From Lachnospiraceae bacterium KM106-2 (lineage in GTDB: Bacteria > Bacillota > Clostridia > Lachnospirales > Lachnospiraceae), in the NCBI GenBank assembly GCA_009731425.1, contig AP018794.1, positions 124,001 to 188,000 on the forward strand: a stretch of 64,000 nt of DNA. Reading direction: 5' to 3'. The notes beneath the pieces are model-generated. The model saw only the letters and a list, made by a program, of their open reading frames with translations. It searched no databases and was not told the origin of the DNA. Position 1 is the first letter of the stretch; every line of letters begins with the position of its first letter. The translations under genes were made by a program, and so were the position numbers. Shown here in pieces: positions 37,076 to 46,876 of the stretch.

Positions 37076-39223
37076 ATGAAAAGACATATAAAGTGGTTGT
37101 TGACGGTATTAATGGTATTTATGATGGTGAGTTTTATACGAGGAAATAGTGCAAAAGCTGATACAACGGAGGATGGACATTATCAGTATAGTATCTCATC
37201 AGATAATGAGGTTACAAAATATGGACCGGTAGAAGGATACAAACCAGAAGGCGTATTTGAAGTTCCGGAGAAAATAAATGGAATGAATGTTGTTAGTATT
37301 GATGGAAGTCTGTGTCAGGATTTAGTGGGGGTAACCAAGGTTGTTATTCCTAGGTATGTGAGGAAGTTTGAGTATTCGGGATTGCCAGTTAGAATGTTTT
37401 CTGTCTGTATCAACTTGCAGGAGATAGAGGTAGATTCCAATAATCAATATTTTAGTTCAATAAGTGGAGTATTGTATGATAAGAAAATTAAAACAGTAAT
37501 TTGTTATCCTCAGAATAAATTAGGCGATGAGTATAAAATACCATCGACAATAGAGAGGATTGAGGAAGGTGCAATAGTTAACAACAGAGTAAAACATATT
37601 TATATGGAGGATTCGGTTTTATATATAGGTGAGATGGCTTTTTGTGCCGATGAAAAATTAGAGAGCATTAAGTTTTCTAAGAATATTAGGTTTATTGGAG
37701 CAGATGCTTTTTATAATTGTACTGAATTAAAAGGAAAAATTGATTTAGAGAATGTTAAGTACCTAGGCATAGGGGCATTCTGTATGTGTAATAAAATAGA
37801 ATCGGTATCTATTCCAAAAATAATAAAGATTAATAGTAGTTGTTTCTATAAATGTTGTAATTTAAAAGATATTACATTAGGTAATGAAGTGAAAGAATTA
37901 GGTTGTGACGCTTTTTGTGAAACAGATATTAAAACTTTACATATTCCGCAGAGTGTTTCAGTGCTAGAAGCAGGAGCATTAGAAGAAATGAAATCACTTA
38001 GCAAACTAATATTTCATAGTAAGGTTTTTATTGATTCAGATTATTATAGATGCCCAGAATGGACGACAAAAATTAATCATGATACGTTGCTGTTTTATGA
38101 TCCAACCTGTGATTTTAGTAAGGTAAAAGAACCTATTGGAATATCAAAGATAATAGGACATTCGGATTCTACAGCTCAAAGTTTTGCTCAGAAAGAGAAT
38201 ATTGTATTTGAAAGTTTTTCTTTGGAGTTACCAAGAGATGTATCATTGCTTCAGGCGGAACAAAAAAAGATCGAAATTTCAACAAATACGGAAGGAGATA
38301 TTACTTGGGTATCCAATGATTCTAGTGTTGTAACTGTTGATGAGAGTGGCATTTTAAAAGGGAAGAAACCAGGAACGACTCAAGTAACGGCTAGTGTCGT
38401 CCTTGGTGGAATAAGATATGAGAGTAGCAGTGAAGTATCAGTACAACCAAATGGTGATAGAATGGATGTGCCGGAAGCATCCAAGCAGCCTAGTCAACCT
38501 ATTAATACGGATTCTAGTGGTAAAGAGAGTGCTACTTTTAATGGTATTAGCGTAAATACAGATAAGATAGTTATGGATAAAGGAAAACAGATAGCATTAC
38601 CTTCGGTTGAGAATAAAACAGATCAAACGCTTGTTTATAGAGTGGCTAATCAAAAGATTGCCCAGCTAACGAAACAAGGAAAGATACAAGGAAAGTCTAT
38701 TGGCACCACAAAGCTTATTATAGAGACGGATGATGGAAAATATAAGGTAGAGCTTAAATTAGTAGTAAAAGGGATAACAGTAAATAAGTCAATTATCTTG
38801 ACGAAGAAAGGTAGCAAGTCGAAATTAAGGATAAAAGAGAATGTACCTGGAAAAGTAAAGTTCAGGGTGAAGAATAATAAAATCGTTTCTATTACAAAAG
38901 CAGGTGAGATTAAAGCAAAAAAGGTCGGGGTAACAAATATAGTAATTTTCGTTGGAAGGTATCAAGAAGTATGTAGAGTACAGGTCGGAAGAATTAGATT
39001 AAAGAAAACTACGTTATCAATTAAAAGAGGAGGAAGTAAGAAGATTCAAGTAATTCAGAATACTACAGGAATGCGTATAAAATACAAATCTTTAAATGCT
39101 AACATAGCATCAATTTCAAAGGATGGAAGAATTCAAGCTAAAAGGAAGGGGACAGTAAAGATAAGGGTAATGACTTGTGACAATAAAATTGTTACCGTTT
39201 GTACTGTTAAAGTAAAATCTTGA
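37076..39223 (+). CDS. Secreted BspA-type leucine-rich-repeat protein with Ig-like domains, module 2
   Basis: About 715 residues. ATG 37076 gives a compact signal peptide (HIKWLLTVLMVFMMVSF, cleavage near SAKADT); GTG 37064, overlapping the previous stop, is the alternative. BspA-type LRRs run from about residue 60 to 330 (LESIKFSKNIRFIGADAF, CFYKCCNLKDITLGNEV). A Big2-like domain follows at about 385-455, then three basic Big2-like units to the C-terminus. It is a shorter paralogue of the protein at 15730, with one LRR block instead of two. No sorting signal or membrane anchor is seen. Probable wall-attached adhesin. Confidence 0.83.
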   Translation: MKRHIKWLLTVLMVFMMVSFIRGNSAKADTTEDGHYQYSISSDNEVTKYGPVEGYKPEGVFEVPEKINGMNVVSIDGSLCQDLVGVTKVVIPRYVRKFEYSGLPVRMFSVCINLQEIEVDSNNQYFSSISGVLYDKKIKTVICYPQNKLGDEYKIPSTIERIEEGAIVNNRVKHIYMEDSVLYIGEMAFCADEKLESIKFSKNIRFIGADAFYNCTELKGKIDLENVKYLGIGAFCMCNKIESVSIPKIIKINSSCFYKCCNLKDITLGNEVKELGCDAFCETDIKTLHIPQSVSVLEAGALEEMKSLSKLIFHSKVFIDSDYYRCPEWTTKINHDTLLFYDPTCDFSKVKEPIGISKIIGHSDSTAQSFAQKENIVFESFSLELPRDVSLLQAEQKKIEISTNTEGDITWVSNDSSVVTVDESGILKGKKPGTTQVTASVVLGGIRYESSSEVSVQPNGDRMDVPEASKQPSQPINTDSSGKESATFNGISVNTDKIVMDKGKQIALPSVENKTDQTLVYRVANQKIAQLTKQGKIQGKSIGTTKLIIETDDGKYKVELKLVVKGITVNKSIILTKKGSKSKLRIKENVPGKVKFRVKNNKIVSITKAGEIKAKKVGVTNIVIFVGRYQEVCRVQVGRIRLKKTTLSIKRGGSKKIQVIQNTTGMRIKYKSLNANIASISKDGRIQAKRKGTVKIRVMTCDNKIVTVCTVKVKS

Positions 39224-39238
39224 GGAAGGTGTTAGTGT

Positions 39239-42200
39239 ATGAAGAAATGGAAAAGGTATCTTATTGGATTGATCATTTTATGCCTGTTCTTATCACAAGT
39301 AGAATTGGGATTACAAAATAGTGTGCATGCAGATGAACCAGAAGAACAGGAGCAGAGGGTAGTTAATATTGTTATAACTATGGGGAAAAGAATGGATTTA
39401 AGGTTGGAGAATCTAAATTTAAATCTATATTATAGAAAAAAGGGTGAAACAAACTTTAAAGAAGTAGATTTAAGAAAAGGTAAGGGATTATTTAATGCAG
39501 ACGATGGCGAGTTATACGAGATAAAGGCATGTGTTGGTGAATGTGTACTATATGAGGAATTAGTTAAGGTGGAGAATGATACTACTATACTGCAGTGGTG
39601 CATTGGAGATCAGGTAGAAGAATATTCTTCCAAAAAGAACGTTGAATTCAAAAAGAACACACCATATCGTATGCTTAAAAATACAAAGAGTAAAGTTTGT
39701 ATTGAGGATGGGAGTGATGTGGCAGGATGTATTGAATCCAAAAAATATACATACTTCTTTATAAGAAAAGCAGGTAAGTTTGAATGGAGTGAAGGTAATG
39801 GAGAAAATAGCACAATAGTAACTGTGAATAAGGGAGTCAATCCTGATGATATCGAGTTTACTAAAGGTGAAGGAATGGTTCAGATAATTACGCCTAAGTT
39901 AAGTGATTATCAAAATCAATTTACTATTGGGAAAGTAACAGTAGATGATGAAATTAATTCAGCTATCGCATGGATTGATAATAATCAAGTGAAAATTAAT
40001 AAGATTAAAATTCTCGATTCAGCTAAAATTGAGATTTCAGGTACTATACTGGAAAATGAAAGATATCAGACCAAGAAATTTAGTAAGAATATTGTAGTTG
40101 GATGGGAAGAAGGAGATTGTAATGATACTAACAAGGGGTATCAAATACAAGAGAAAAGTTTCGATGGTGGTTGGTATAAAGGTGAGGTGAACATAAAAAA
40201 AGAAAGAGAAAAAGATGTAATGTATGAATGGACTGAAAATGGTTGGATGAGTGTGGATGAGATAAAAATAAACTTAAAGAAAAATGGTAAGATGGAAGTA
40301 CCTATATTAATTAATGATAAGTTGTATAAAGAAGTTGTATGGGTAGATAATCAAGAACCAAAGTTTCAATATGCAATATCAAAAAAAGGATATAAAGAAG
40401 ATAAAGTACAAAATATTACTACAGGTTACTATGGTGATGAAATAGATATTATAGATAAGAGTATTGATAGCGAGAGTGGGATAGCTAATCAAATAATTAC
40501 TTTAAAGAGTGGAGAATCTAAGAAGTTTGTAAAAGTGGATTCAACTCATTATCATATGAAGTCACCATGTAAAGTTCAATTTATATATAAGCTTAAAGAT
40601 AAAGTTGGAAATATAACTATGGGGACTATTCCATACATCTTCATAGTAGACACCACAGTTCCACCTGCACCAACGCCTTCCTTTCGTTCGAAAGGAGCAG
40701 ATTATAACCCAGGATCTTGGACAAAAGATGATGTAACAATAGATCTTCAATTAAAAGGGGATGATGTCCCTTTTTCAGGAATTGAAAGCTTTCAGTATAC
40801 AACAAAAGATCCTAAAAAATGTAAGGATGATGATTGGAACATTATTAAGGTTTCGGAAAATAAAGTTATAGATGATTCCAAACCAATGTTTATGAATAAA
40901 AATGATGTAGTAGGTGGTTTAACGTTATCATCACATACTTGTGAGACCTATTATTTCCGTACAATATCTCAAACAGGAATAAAGAGCAAGCCAACTAAGG
41001 GATATAATATTTGTATTCAAAAGGATCAACTTCAAAATGGTTCTGTTAAAATTAGTAATAGGAATATGGGAAAACAGGACTGGTATACATCTAAACCAGA
41101 GATAGAAGTAAATCATCCATCGTTAACTAGTTATAGTGAAAAGCATGCACCAGTGATAACGCATTATCAGTTGCTTAAAATGGAGAAGAATGACTACGAA
41201 ATTGTTGAGGAGAAAGAATTTCAAAGAGGGAGTATTAGAGAACATATAGCAAAAGAGAACGTGATCAATCCTCAAATCATAAAAGATGGAAAATATAAGA
41301 TAGCAGTTTGGACATCAGATACCTGTGGTAATCAGACCACACCAATCTATAAAGAGTTTAAAGTGGATACCAATGCACCCAGTGGTTTAGCGATTGTTTT
41401 TCATAAATCCATTGAGAGTGGATTCATAAAAGAGATTTTGAGTGATATGGGAATATGGGCAATCTTTCAAGACTTTGCGAGATATGAATGTGAAGCAACT
41501 GATGAAGAAATGGAGTTTCCAGGGAGCGGAGTTGAGAAATTAGAATATTCTACAGACCAACAAAATTGGATACAAGTGGAGAACAATAGCTTTCAATTAT
41601 TATCTAATTATATGGGAAAGATATATTTGCGAGCAACAGATAAAGCGGGAAATGTGTCAACTCCATCTGATAAGATAATTGGGAAAGATATTGATACAGA
41701 CAGCATATCGCCAACAAGTTTAATTGTAGATGGTGAAAAGCCAGGAAAACCAGTAATTATAGCTACGAGTGGGAAAGGCTCATACACTGAGGATACCTGG
41801 ACAAACCAAGCAGTTCAGATTAATGTGACGAGTAAGGTCCCATTATCGGGTATCGATTATTATGAGTATACAACAAAGAAGAATGCCAAAGAGTCTGATT
41901 GGAAGAAGCTAAATCAGACTACTAATACACAAATACATATGGATCAGAAGGTTGGAATGATTCAAGATAGGATTACAATTTCAAAAGATGAGAATGCAAC
42001 CTATTATTTTCGGGCAGTATCAAATTCGAAGAAGTACAGTGATGTAGCAGGTATTCATGTGAAAATTCAGCTTACAAAGCCAAGTATAGCTGTTGTTAGG
42101 TTGACTCCTGCTACACCAGATGGGGATAATGGATGGTATGCGAAGAAGAAACCTAAAATAATGATTGAACATAATCAAAAGACAGGCAAAAGTAATGAGG

Positions 42201-44806
42201 ATGCTGCGATTACGACATCATATAAACTATGGAATACAACGAAAGGACAAACGGAAGCGCAAGCTAAACTGAATGAGTACATAGAAGGAAAAGCAATCCC
42301 TAGTCAAACAATTACAGAGGATGGAATTTATTATTTAAAGGTATGGGCAAGAGATGAAGCTGGAAATGAGTATTTATCAAGGGAGAAAAATAAATATGAC
42401 TTATATACGATTAAAGTAGATACAACAAATCCAAAGGGTGCTGTAACGATAGGAACTGAGAAATATAATCGTTTTTCTCGTATTGTAGATTATGTTTTGA
42501 ATTTGAATCAAAAAGTCGCTATTCAAATGGATGCTCAGGATGAATTAAGTGGGATTGAAAGAATTGAGTATCAAAAGGTAAAAGATGCAAGTCAATATGA
42601 TCCTAATGGAGAATGGAAACGATATCAGAAGTTTATGACAGCTAAGAACGAAAGGTTTATTGTTTATCTTAGGGTTAAGGATAAAGCGGGAAATCAGATT
42701 GTTGTGAATTCGGATGGTGTTATTGTAGATACAAAAAAGCCAACAGGGAAGAATCGACAGGCAATTAGTATTGTCCCAATCGGTCTGAACGAACATGGTA
42801 TTGCAAATAAGAATTTCGCAGTAGATATTATCGTAAAGGATCCAGACTATTTTGGAGTTAAGAGTGGTAGCAGAGGGGTACATTCAGGTCTAAAGAAGGT
42901 TAATTACTCTATTAGTGTTGATGGTAAGGTGAAAAAGAAAAGTACATTATTTCAAGATAATAGGAAGAAGGTAGCATATAAGAAATTAAAGAGGACCTTT
43001 GTGAAACGCGTTAAGATTAATGCTAAAGAGATGGAAGGGAAGCAGGTACAATTTATAGTTCATGCAGCGGATCGTGCAGGGAATGAAGCAATCAATCAAG
43101 AGACAATGAAGGTGGATGTGACTAGACCGAAGATTAAAATCTCTTATGACAATAATAAAGTGTTTCATGATAAATACTATAGTGCAGATCGGAATTTGAA
43201 CATTAACATAAATGAGATTAATTTTAACGGAAATGATGTTGTATTCACAATTAAAAAGAATGGAAAGACAATGGAGAAAAAGTTATTACATTGGAAGAAG
43301 TTAAATGATCATCAGCATGTAGCAAGTTATCCAATTAGTATGGATGGTGATTATGAAGTGACAGCGTCTTATACAGATCAAGGAGGAAATGACGCTAAGT
43401 ATTCAAAAGTCGATCGATTTATTATCGATAAGACAGAACCTGAGTTAGCATTCCATTTAGACAATGCACAAGGAGTGAAAGAATCTTATTATCATACAAA
43501 TTTAAGAGGAGACGTAGAGGTTAAAGATACGAATTTTCAGAACAATATGAAATTAAATATTACAGTACTTAGAGATGGGAAAAAAGTAAAAGTACCGAAA
43601 CTTGGAACATGGAAACGAAGTGGAGATACTTACAAGGCACCTGTTTTATTTGATCAAGAAGGGGACTATAAGATAGAGGGTAGCTGCATGGATGCCGCGA
43701 ATAATGAAAGGAAACTAACAGCAGTTCAATTTCATATAGATAAAAATGCACCAGAAATTAAGATTCAAGGAATTAAAAGTGGTAGTTCTAATTTAGATCA
43801 ATTGAAACCTCAAATAGAGATATCGGATTTGTACGAAAAGGAAAATGGAGTGAAAATAACTTTACAAGGAATAAATCGAGGGAAGATTCCGTTATCAGTA
43901 GTACCAACAAAGGATAAGCATACAATGAAGTATCTATTAGATGTATTTCCAAGAAAGAAGAGTATTGATGACGTTTATCTATTGACCGTAAGTTCAGAAG
44001 ATAAAGCAGGTAATAAGACAACAAAGAAACTCAATTTTTCGGTGAATCGATTTGGATCGGTATATAGTTATGATACTAATACAGCAGCAATTAGAAATCA
44101 GTTTAAGACTAAGGCACAGGAGGTAGTAATAACTGAGACTAATGTAGATTATCTTTCGAAATATTATGTGAAAGTAAGTTGTAATGATGTCGTAAAAGAT
44201 CTTATTGAGAAGAAGGATTATGATGTTGAGGTCAGTGGAAAGAAGAATGGATATAAGCAGTATCAGTATAAAATTCGACCAGAAGTATTTGAAAACGATG
44301 GCTATTATAGCGTACATGTTTATTCCAAGGATAAGGCTGCAAATGAATCAGATAACCAATCGAAAAAGATGGAATGTAGTTTTGTGATCGATAAGACAGA
44401 GCCACTTTGTGTTGTAACTGGTGTAGAGAGTGGTAAAAGTTATAATGCAAAAGAAAAAAATGTACGTGTTACGGTATCTGATAATACATATATGAATAAA
44501 CTCATTATCTTAAAAAATGGTCGGCAGATAACGAGTTTAGATAAGGAACAGATTGATAAATGCAAGGGACAAGTTTCGGTGAAGTTGGATGGAAGTAATG
44601 AAGAACAGATTTTAGAAGTAACCTGTATCGATGCAGCGGGTAATCAAAAAATAAAGACTATTAGTAATGTTTTAGTTACAACCAATCCTGTTGTTCGATT
44701 TATTAATAATTCTAAGTTAGTTTATTGCAGTATCTTTGGAATAGCGGGAATGTTAAGTCTTCTTGTTTTAGTTCTCTTTCATAAAAAGAAAGAAGAGGCT
44801 GCCTAA
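39239..44806 (+). CDS. Giant Ig-like repeat surface protein, module 2
   Basis: A 1855-residue exported protein with GAGGAAGG before its ATG. The signal peptide ends near residue 31 (SVHADEP). Ig-like units with RDEAGNE, TDKAGNV, VKDKAGNQ and SEDKAGNK endings fill the body. The last 600 residues align by eye with those of the 2000-residue protein at 19088, including VNRFGSVYS, ETNVDYLSKYY and TTNPVVRF before a C-terminal membrane helix and KKKEEAA. The N-terminal 400 residues differ most. It is the last gene of the second module, and its stop codon lies in the loop of the terminator. Confidence 0.83.
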   Translation: MKKWKRYLIGLIILCLFLSQVELGLQNSVHADEPEEQEQRVVNIVITMGKRMDLRLENLNLNLYYRKKGETNFKEVDLRKGKGLFNADDGELYEIKACVGECVLYEELVKVENDTTILQWCIGDQVEEYSSKKNVEFKKNTPYRMLKNTKSKVCIEDGSDVAGCIESKKYTYFFIRKAGKFEWSEGNGENSTIVTVNKGVNPDDIEFTKGEGMVQIITPKLSDYQNQFTIGKVTVDDEINSAIAWIDNNQVKINKIKILDSAKIEISGTILENERYQTKKFSKNIVVGWEEGDCNDTNKGYQIQEKSFDGGWYKGEVNIKKEREKDVMYEWTENGWMSVDEIKINLKKNGKMEVPILINDKLYKEVVWVDNQEPKFQYAISKKGYKEDKVQNITTGYYGDEIDIIDKSIDSESGIANQIITLKSGESKKFVKVDSTHYHMKSPCKVQFIYKLKDKVGNITMGTIPYIFIVDTTVPPAPTPSFRSKGADYNPGSWTKDDVTIDLQLKGDDVPFSGIESFQYTTKDPKKCKDDDWNIIKVSENKVIDDSKPMFMNKNDVVGGLTLSSHTCETYYFRTISQTGIKSKPTKGYNICIQKDQLQNGSVKISNRNMGKQDWYTSKPEIEVNHPSLTSYSEKHAPVITHYQLLKMEKNDYEIVEEKEFQRGSIREHIAKENVINPQIIKDGKYKIAVWTSDTCGNQTTPIYKEFKVDTNAPSGLAIVFHKSIESGFIKEILSDMGIWAIFQDFARYECEATDEEMEFPGSGVEKLEYSTDQQNWIQVENNSFQLLSNYMGKIYLRATDKAGNVSTPSDKIIGKDIDTDSISPTSLIVDGEKPGKPVIIATSGKGSYTEDTWTNQAVQINVTSKVPLSGIDYYEYTTKKNAKESDWKKLNQTTNTQIHMDQKVGMIQDRITISKDENATYYFRAVSNSKKYSDVAGIHVKIQLTKPSIAVVRLTPATPDGDNGWYAKKKPKIMIEHNQKTGKSNEDAAITTSYKLWNTTKGQTEAQAKLNEYIEGKAIPSQTITEDGIYYLKVWARDEAGNEYLSREKNKYDLYTIKVDTTNPKGAVTIGTEKYNRFSRIVDYVLNLNQKVAIQMDAQDELSGIERIEYQKVKDASQYDPNGEWKRYQKFMTAKNERFIVYLRVKDKAGNQIVVNSDGVIVDTKKPTGKNRQAISIVPIGLNEHGIANKNFAVDIIVKDPDYFGVKSGSRGVHSGLKKVNYSISVDGKVKKKSTLFQDNRKKVAYKKLKRTFVKRVKINAKEMEGKQVQFIVHAADRAGNEAINQETMKVDVTRPKIKISYDNNKVFHDKYYSADRNLNININEINFNGNDVVFTIKKNGKTMEKKLLHWKKLNDHQHVASYPISMDGDYEVTASYTDQGGNDAKYSKVDRFIIDKTEPELAFHLDNAQGVKESYYHTNLRGDVEVKDTNFQNNMKLNITVLRDGKKVKVPKLGTWKRSGDTYKAPVLFDQEGDYKIEGSCMDAANNERKLTAVQFHIDKNAPEIKIQGIKSGSSNLDQLKPQIEISDLYEKENGVKITLQGINRGKIPLSVVPTKDKHTMKYLLDVFPRKKSIDDVYLLTVSSEDKAGNKTTKKLNFSVNRFGSVYSYDTNTAAIRNQFKTKAQEVVITETNVDYLSKYYVKVSCNDVVKDLIEKKDYDVEVSGKKNGYKQYQYKIRPEVFENDGYYSVHVYSKDKAANESDNQSKKMECSFVIDKTEPLCVVTGVESGKSYNAKEKNVRVTVSDNTYMNKLIILKNGRQITSLDKEQIDKCKGQVSVKLDGSNEEQILEVTCIDAAGNQKIKTISNVLVTTNPVVRFINNSKLVYCSIFGIAGMLSLLVLVLFHKKKEEAA

Positions 44807-44824
44807 AGGCGCCTCTTCTTTTTA
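44788..44824. terminator. Terminator shared by module 2 and the convergent LysR gene
   Basis: The arms AAAGAAGAGGC and GCCTCTTCTTT, extended by GCC/GGC around a TAAA loop, are followed by TTT on one side and A/T-rich sequence on the other. The loop contains the stop codon of the surface protein. Confidence 0.85.
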
Positions 44825-44829
44825 AAAAT

Positions 44830-45738
44830 CTATTCTTCTATTTCACTTTCTTCTTCTGTGATCCCAGCCAACATATTAATGAAGTTCTGGGCAGCAGCGT
44901 TAAGTGGAATGTCTTGATTGTTTACTACGAGTAATTTTCTTGCAGGTAATTCTTCCATTAAGCGAATTTTACTAAGTTCGGTACAATTGTCCACACAGAA
45001 GTCTGGGACGAAAGCAACACCAAGACCGATTTTGGCAAGGTCGATTAAGAGGTCATTACTGCTTAGTTCTACACTAGGTACAAGATCTAATTGATGTTGT
45101 AAGAAGAGTCCATGTAAGAACTCGCTTGTTGTAGAACATTTTTCTAACATTAAGATCGGATAGCTCTGAAGAGCAGATAATTCTAATTTTTCATCCGGAA
45201 TATCAAAATAATCTTTATTCACGACGAATACATCATGGAACTCATGGATTTCCTGAATGTGATGCATCGTTGTCAGACGTTTATTAGGAGCATTGGTAAC
45301 AATGAGATCGACTTCATTGGTCTCTAATAGTTCCACACATTTTAAACTGGTTCCATTGGTTACTTTGATATGAACATTTGGATATTGTTTGTGGAAGGCT
45401 TCTAAGTAAGGTACTAAGTAATAACGGCAAATAGTATCACTGGCGCCGATACGAAGCTGTCCTCCATTTAAGGAATGTGCTTCAAGAATCTGTGTCTCTC
45501 CTCGACTGATGAGGTTGATCGCAGGTTCAATATGTTTAAATAAAAGTTCCCCTTCCTTCGTCATCTTCACTTTCTTTGTGCTTCGAATAAAAAGAGATTG
45601 ATTCAGACGTTTTTCCAAAACTTTTATCGATTGGCTAACTGCTGATTGGGAGATAAAGAGCGCTTTACTCGCCTCAGAGAAGCTAAGTGTTTTGGCAACG
45701 AAATAAAATACTTTATATAACTCATAATTGATATCCAT
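44830..45738 (-). CDS. LysR-family transcriptional regulator
   Basis: A 302-residue regulator. The N-terminal winged helix-turn-helix has the LysR pattern (FYFVAKTLSFSEASKALFIS, QSAVSQSIKVLEKRL). The substrate-binding domain follows from about residue 90 (LRIGASDTICRYYLVPYL). It is divergent from the AstE/AspA-like genes, and a T-N11-A dyad lies just before its start, so it probably controls them and itself. The effector is unknown. The C-terminus ends in an acidic tail (ITEEESEIEE). Confidence 0.88.
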   Translation of the reverse strand: MDINYELYKVFYFVAKTLSFSEASKALFISQSAVSQSIKVLEKRLNQSLFIRSTKKVKMTKEGELLFKHIEPAINLISRGETQILEAHSLNGGQLRIGASDTICRYYLVPYLEAFHKQYPNVHIKVTNGTSLKCVELLETNEVDLIVTNAPNKRLTTMHHIQEIHEFHDVFVVNKDYFDIPDEKLELSALQSYPILMLEKCSTTSEFLHGLFLQHQLDLVPSVELSSNDLLIDLAKIGLGVAFVPDFCVDNCTELSKIRLMEELPARKLLVVNNQDIPLNAAAQNFINMLAGITEEESEIEE

Positions 45739-45764
45739 AAAAATCTCCTTACTTAACTATATTA

Positions 45765-45777
45765 TAAGGTGTGCTTA
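45765..45777. promoter_or_regulatory. LysR-box operator
   Basis: TAAG-GTGTG-CTTA fits the T-N11-A rule for LysR-type operators and is a perfect 4+4 dyad (5+5 with the flanking A/T). It lies 27 bp upstream of the LysR start, in the divergent intergenic region. Confidence 0.6.
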
Positions 45778-45842
45778 TTAATAATACCACATTTTTTTAT
45801 AAACGACAACAAAATTTGATAAAAAAGCACATTCGAGCTAGT

Positions 45843-45871
45843 TTGACATCAGGTAGTAGTTATAGTATCAT
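45843..45871 (+). promoter_or_regulatory. Promoter of the AstE/AspA-like operon
   Basis: A perfect TTGACA, a 17-bp spacer and TATCAT lie 67 bp before the chosen start codon. Confidence 0.75.
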
Positions 45872-45937
45872 AAATGGGAAAAAGTAGCTATTTAGATGCG
45901 CATAAGCCATTCTATTTTGCGGAAAAAGGAGCGGCAT

Positions 45938-46876
45938 ATGATTGAAAATGTTGTTTCTGTCGATTTACCAGTTGGAGAAACGATGAAGATCGTTAGAAAT
46001 CGACTACAGCCGATGAATTTGACGGGAAAAGAGAAAAGAATAGGAATTGTATCTGGCATTTATGGGGATGAACTGGAAGGTCAATATGTCTGCTATGAAC
46101 TGATCCGACGCATTAATGCAAGGCACGATCAGTTAAAAGGAATCGTAGATCTATATCCTGCGATCAATCCTCTTGGAATTGAATCCATTTCTCGTAAAGT
46201 ACCAACCTTCGATGTGGATATGAATCGTGTATTCCCGGGAAATGAGTCAGGAGATATGGCGGAACATGTAGCAGCATGTCTCGTAGATGATCTTGTCGGA
46301 GCCGACATCTGTATTGATCTACATGCCAGCGATATGTTTATCAGGGAAATTCCACAGGTTCGACTTGTGAATAAAGAGAATCATCAGTTATTGGAGTATG
46401 CGAAATTATTGAATGTAGAATTTGTCTGGATTCACAAGTCTCAGACCGTATTAGAATCTACGTTAGTACATACATTAAACTCATTAGGAGTGCCGGCATT
46501 AGCAATTGAAATGGGCGTGGGAAGCCGTATTACAAAAGAATATGGAAATCAGATCGTCGATGGTATCTTTCATCTCTTATCGGAGTTAGGGATTTGGGAA
46601 GGTGAAGTAAAAGAGACGAAGAGGCCGATCATCTCTACAGATGGTAAAGTAGAACTGGTACATGCCAATGCATCGGGTGTCTTTATTCCGGAAGTAAGTC
46701 ATTGGAATAGTATTATGGCTGGCGATACGATTGGAAATATCATTGATCCGATACAAGGGAAGGTGCTCGAACATTTAGTGGCACCGATCAGTGGGATGGT
46801 ATTTTCGTTGCGGGAATACCCCGTCGTCTATGAGGGATCGTTGATCATACGAATTCTAGGAGGTGTGAATTCATGA
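45938..46876 (+). CDS. Succinylglutamate desuccinylase/aspartoacylase (M14 AstE/AspA) family protein
   Basis: A 312-residue protein; ATG 45938 has AAAGGAGCGG upstream, while an earlier in-frame ATG at 45896 lacks a site. AstE/AspA landmarks are present: SGIYGDELEG, MNRVFPGN, CIDLHAS and the catalytic-Glu segment ALAIEMGVG. A C-terminal beta domain follows (residues ~225-312). The usual HG(N/D)E zinc motif reads YGDE, so the first His ligand is replaced by Tyr. Activity may therefore be altered. It overlaps the next gene by four bases (ATGA). The substrate is unknown; N-acyl amino acids are typical. Confidence 0.8.
   Translation: MIENVVSVDLPVGETMKIVRNRLQPMNLTGKEKRIGIVSGIYGDELEGQYVCYELIRRINARHDQLKGIVDLYPAINPLGIESISRKVPTFDVDMNRVFPGNESGDMAEHVAACLVDDLVGADICIDLHASDMFIREIPQVRLVNKENHQLLEYAKLLNVEFVWIHKSQTVLESTLVHTLNSLGVPALAIEMGVGSRITKEYGNQIVDGIFHLLSELGIWEGEVKETKRPIISTDGKVELVHANASGVFIPEVSHWNSIMAGDTIGNIIDPIQGKVLEHLVAPISGMVFSLREYPVVYEGSLIIRILGGVNS

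Noticed and set aside
36386..37087. Long minus-strand frames opposite the TTKL-repeat protein
   Set aside because: They are the low-complexity Ser/Thr-rich antisense of a clearly translated gene with coupled starts. No minus-strand promoter or ribosome site was found.
19088..44806. Sortase (LPxTG-type) anchoring of the surface proteins
   Set aside because: No LPxTG-like motif precedes the C-terminal helices of the giant Ig proteins, and the LRR proteins lack a C-terminal helix altogether.
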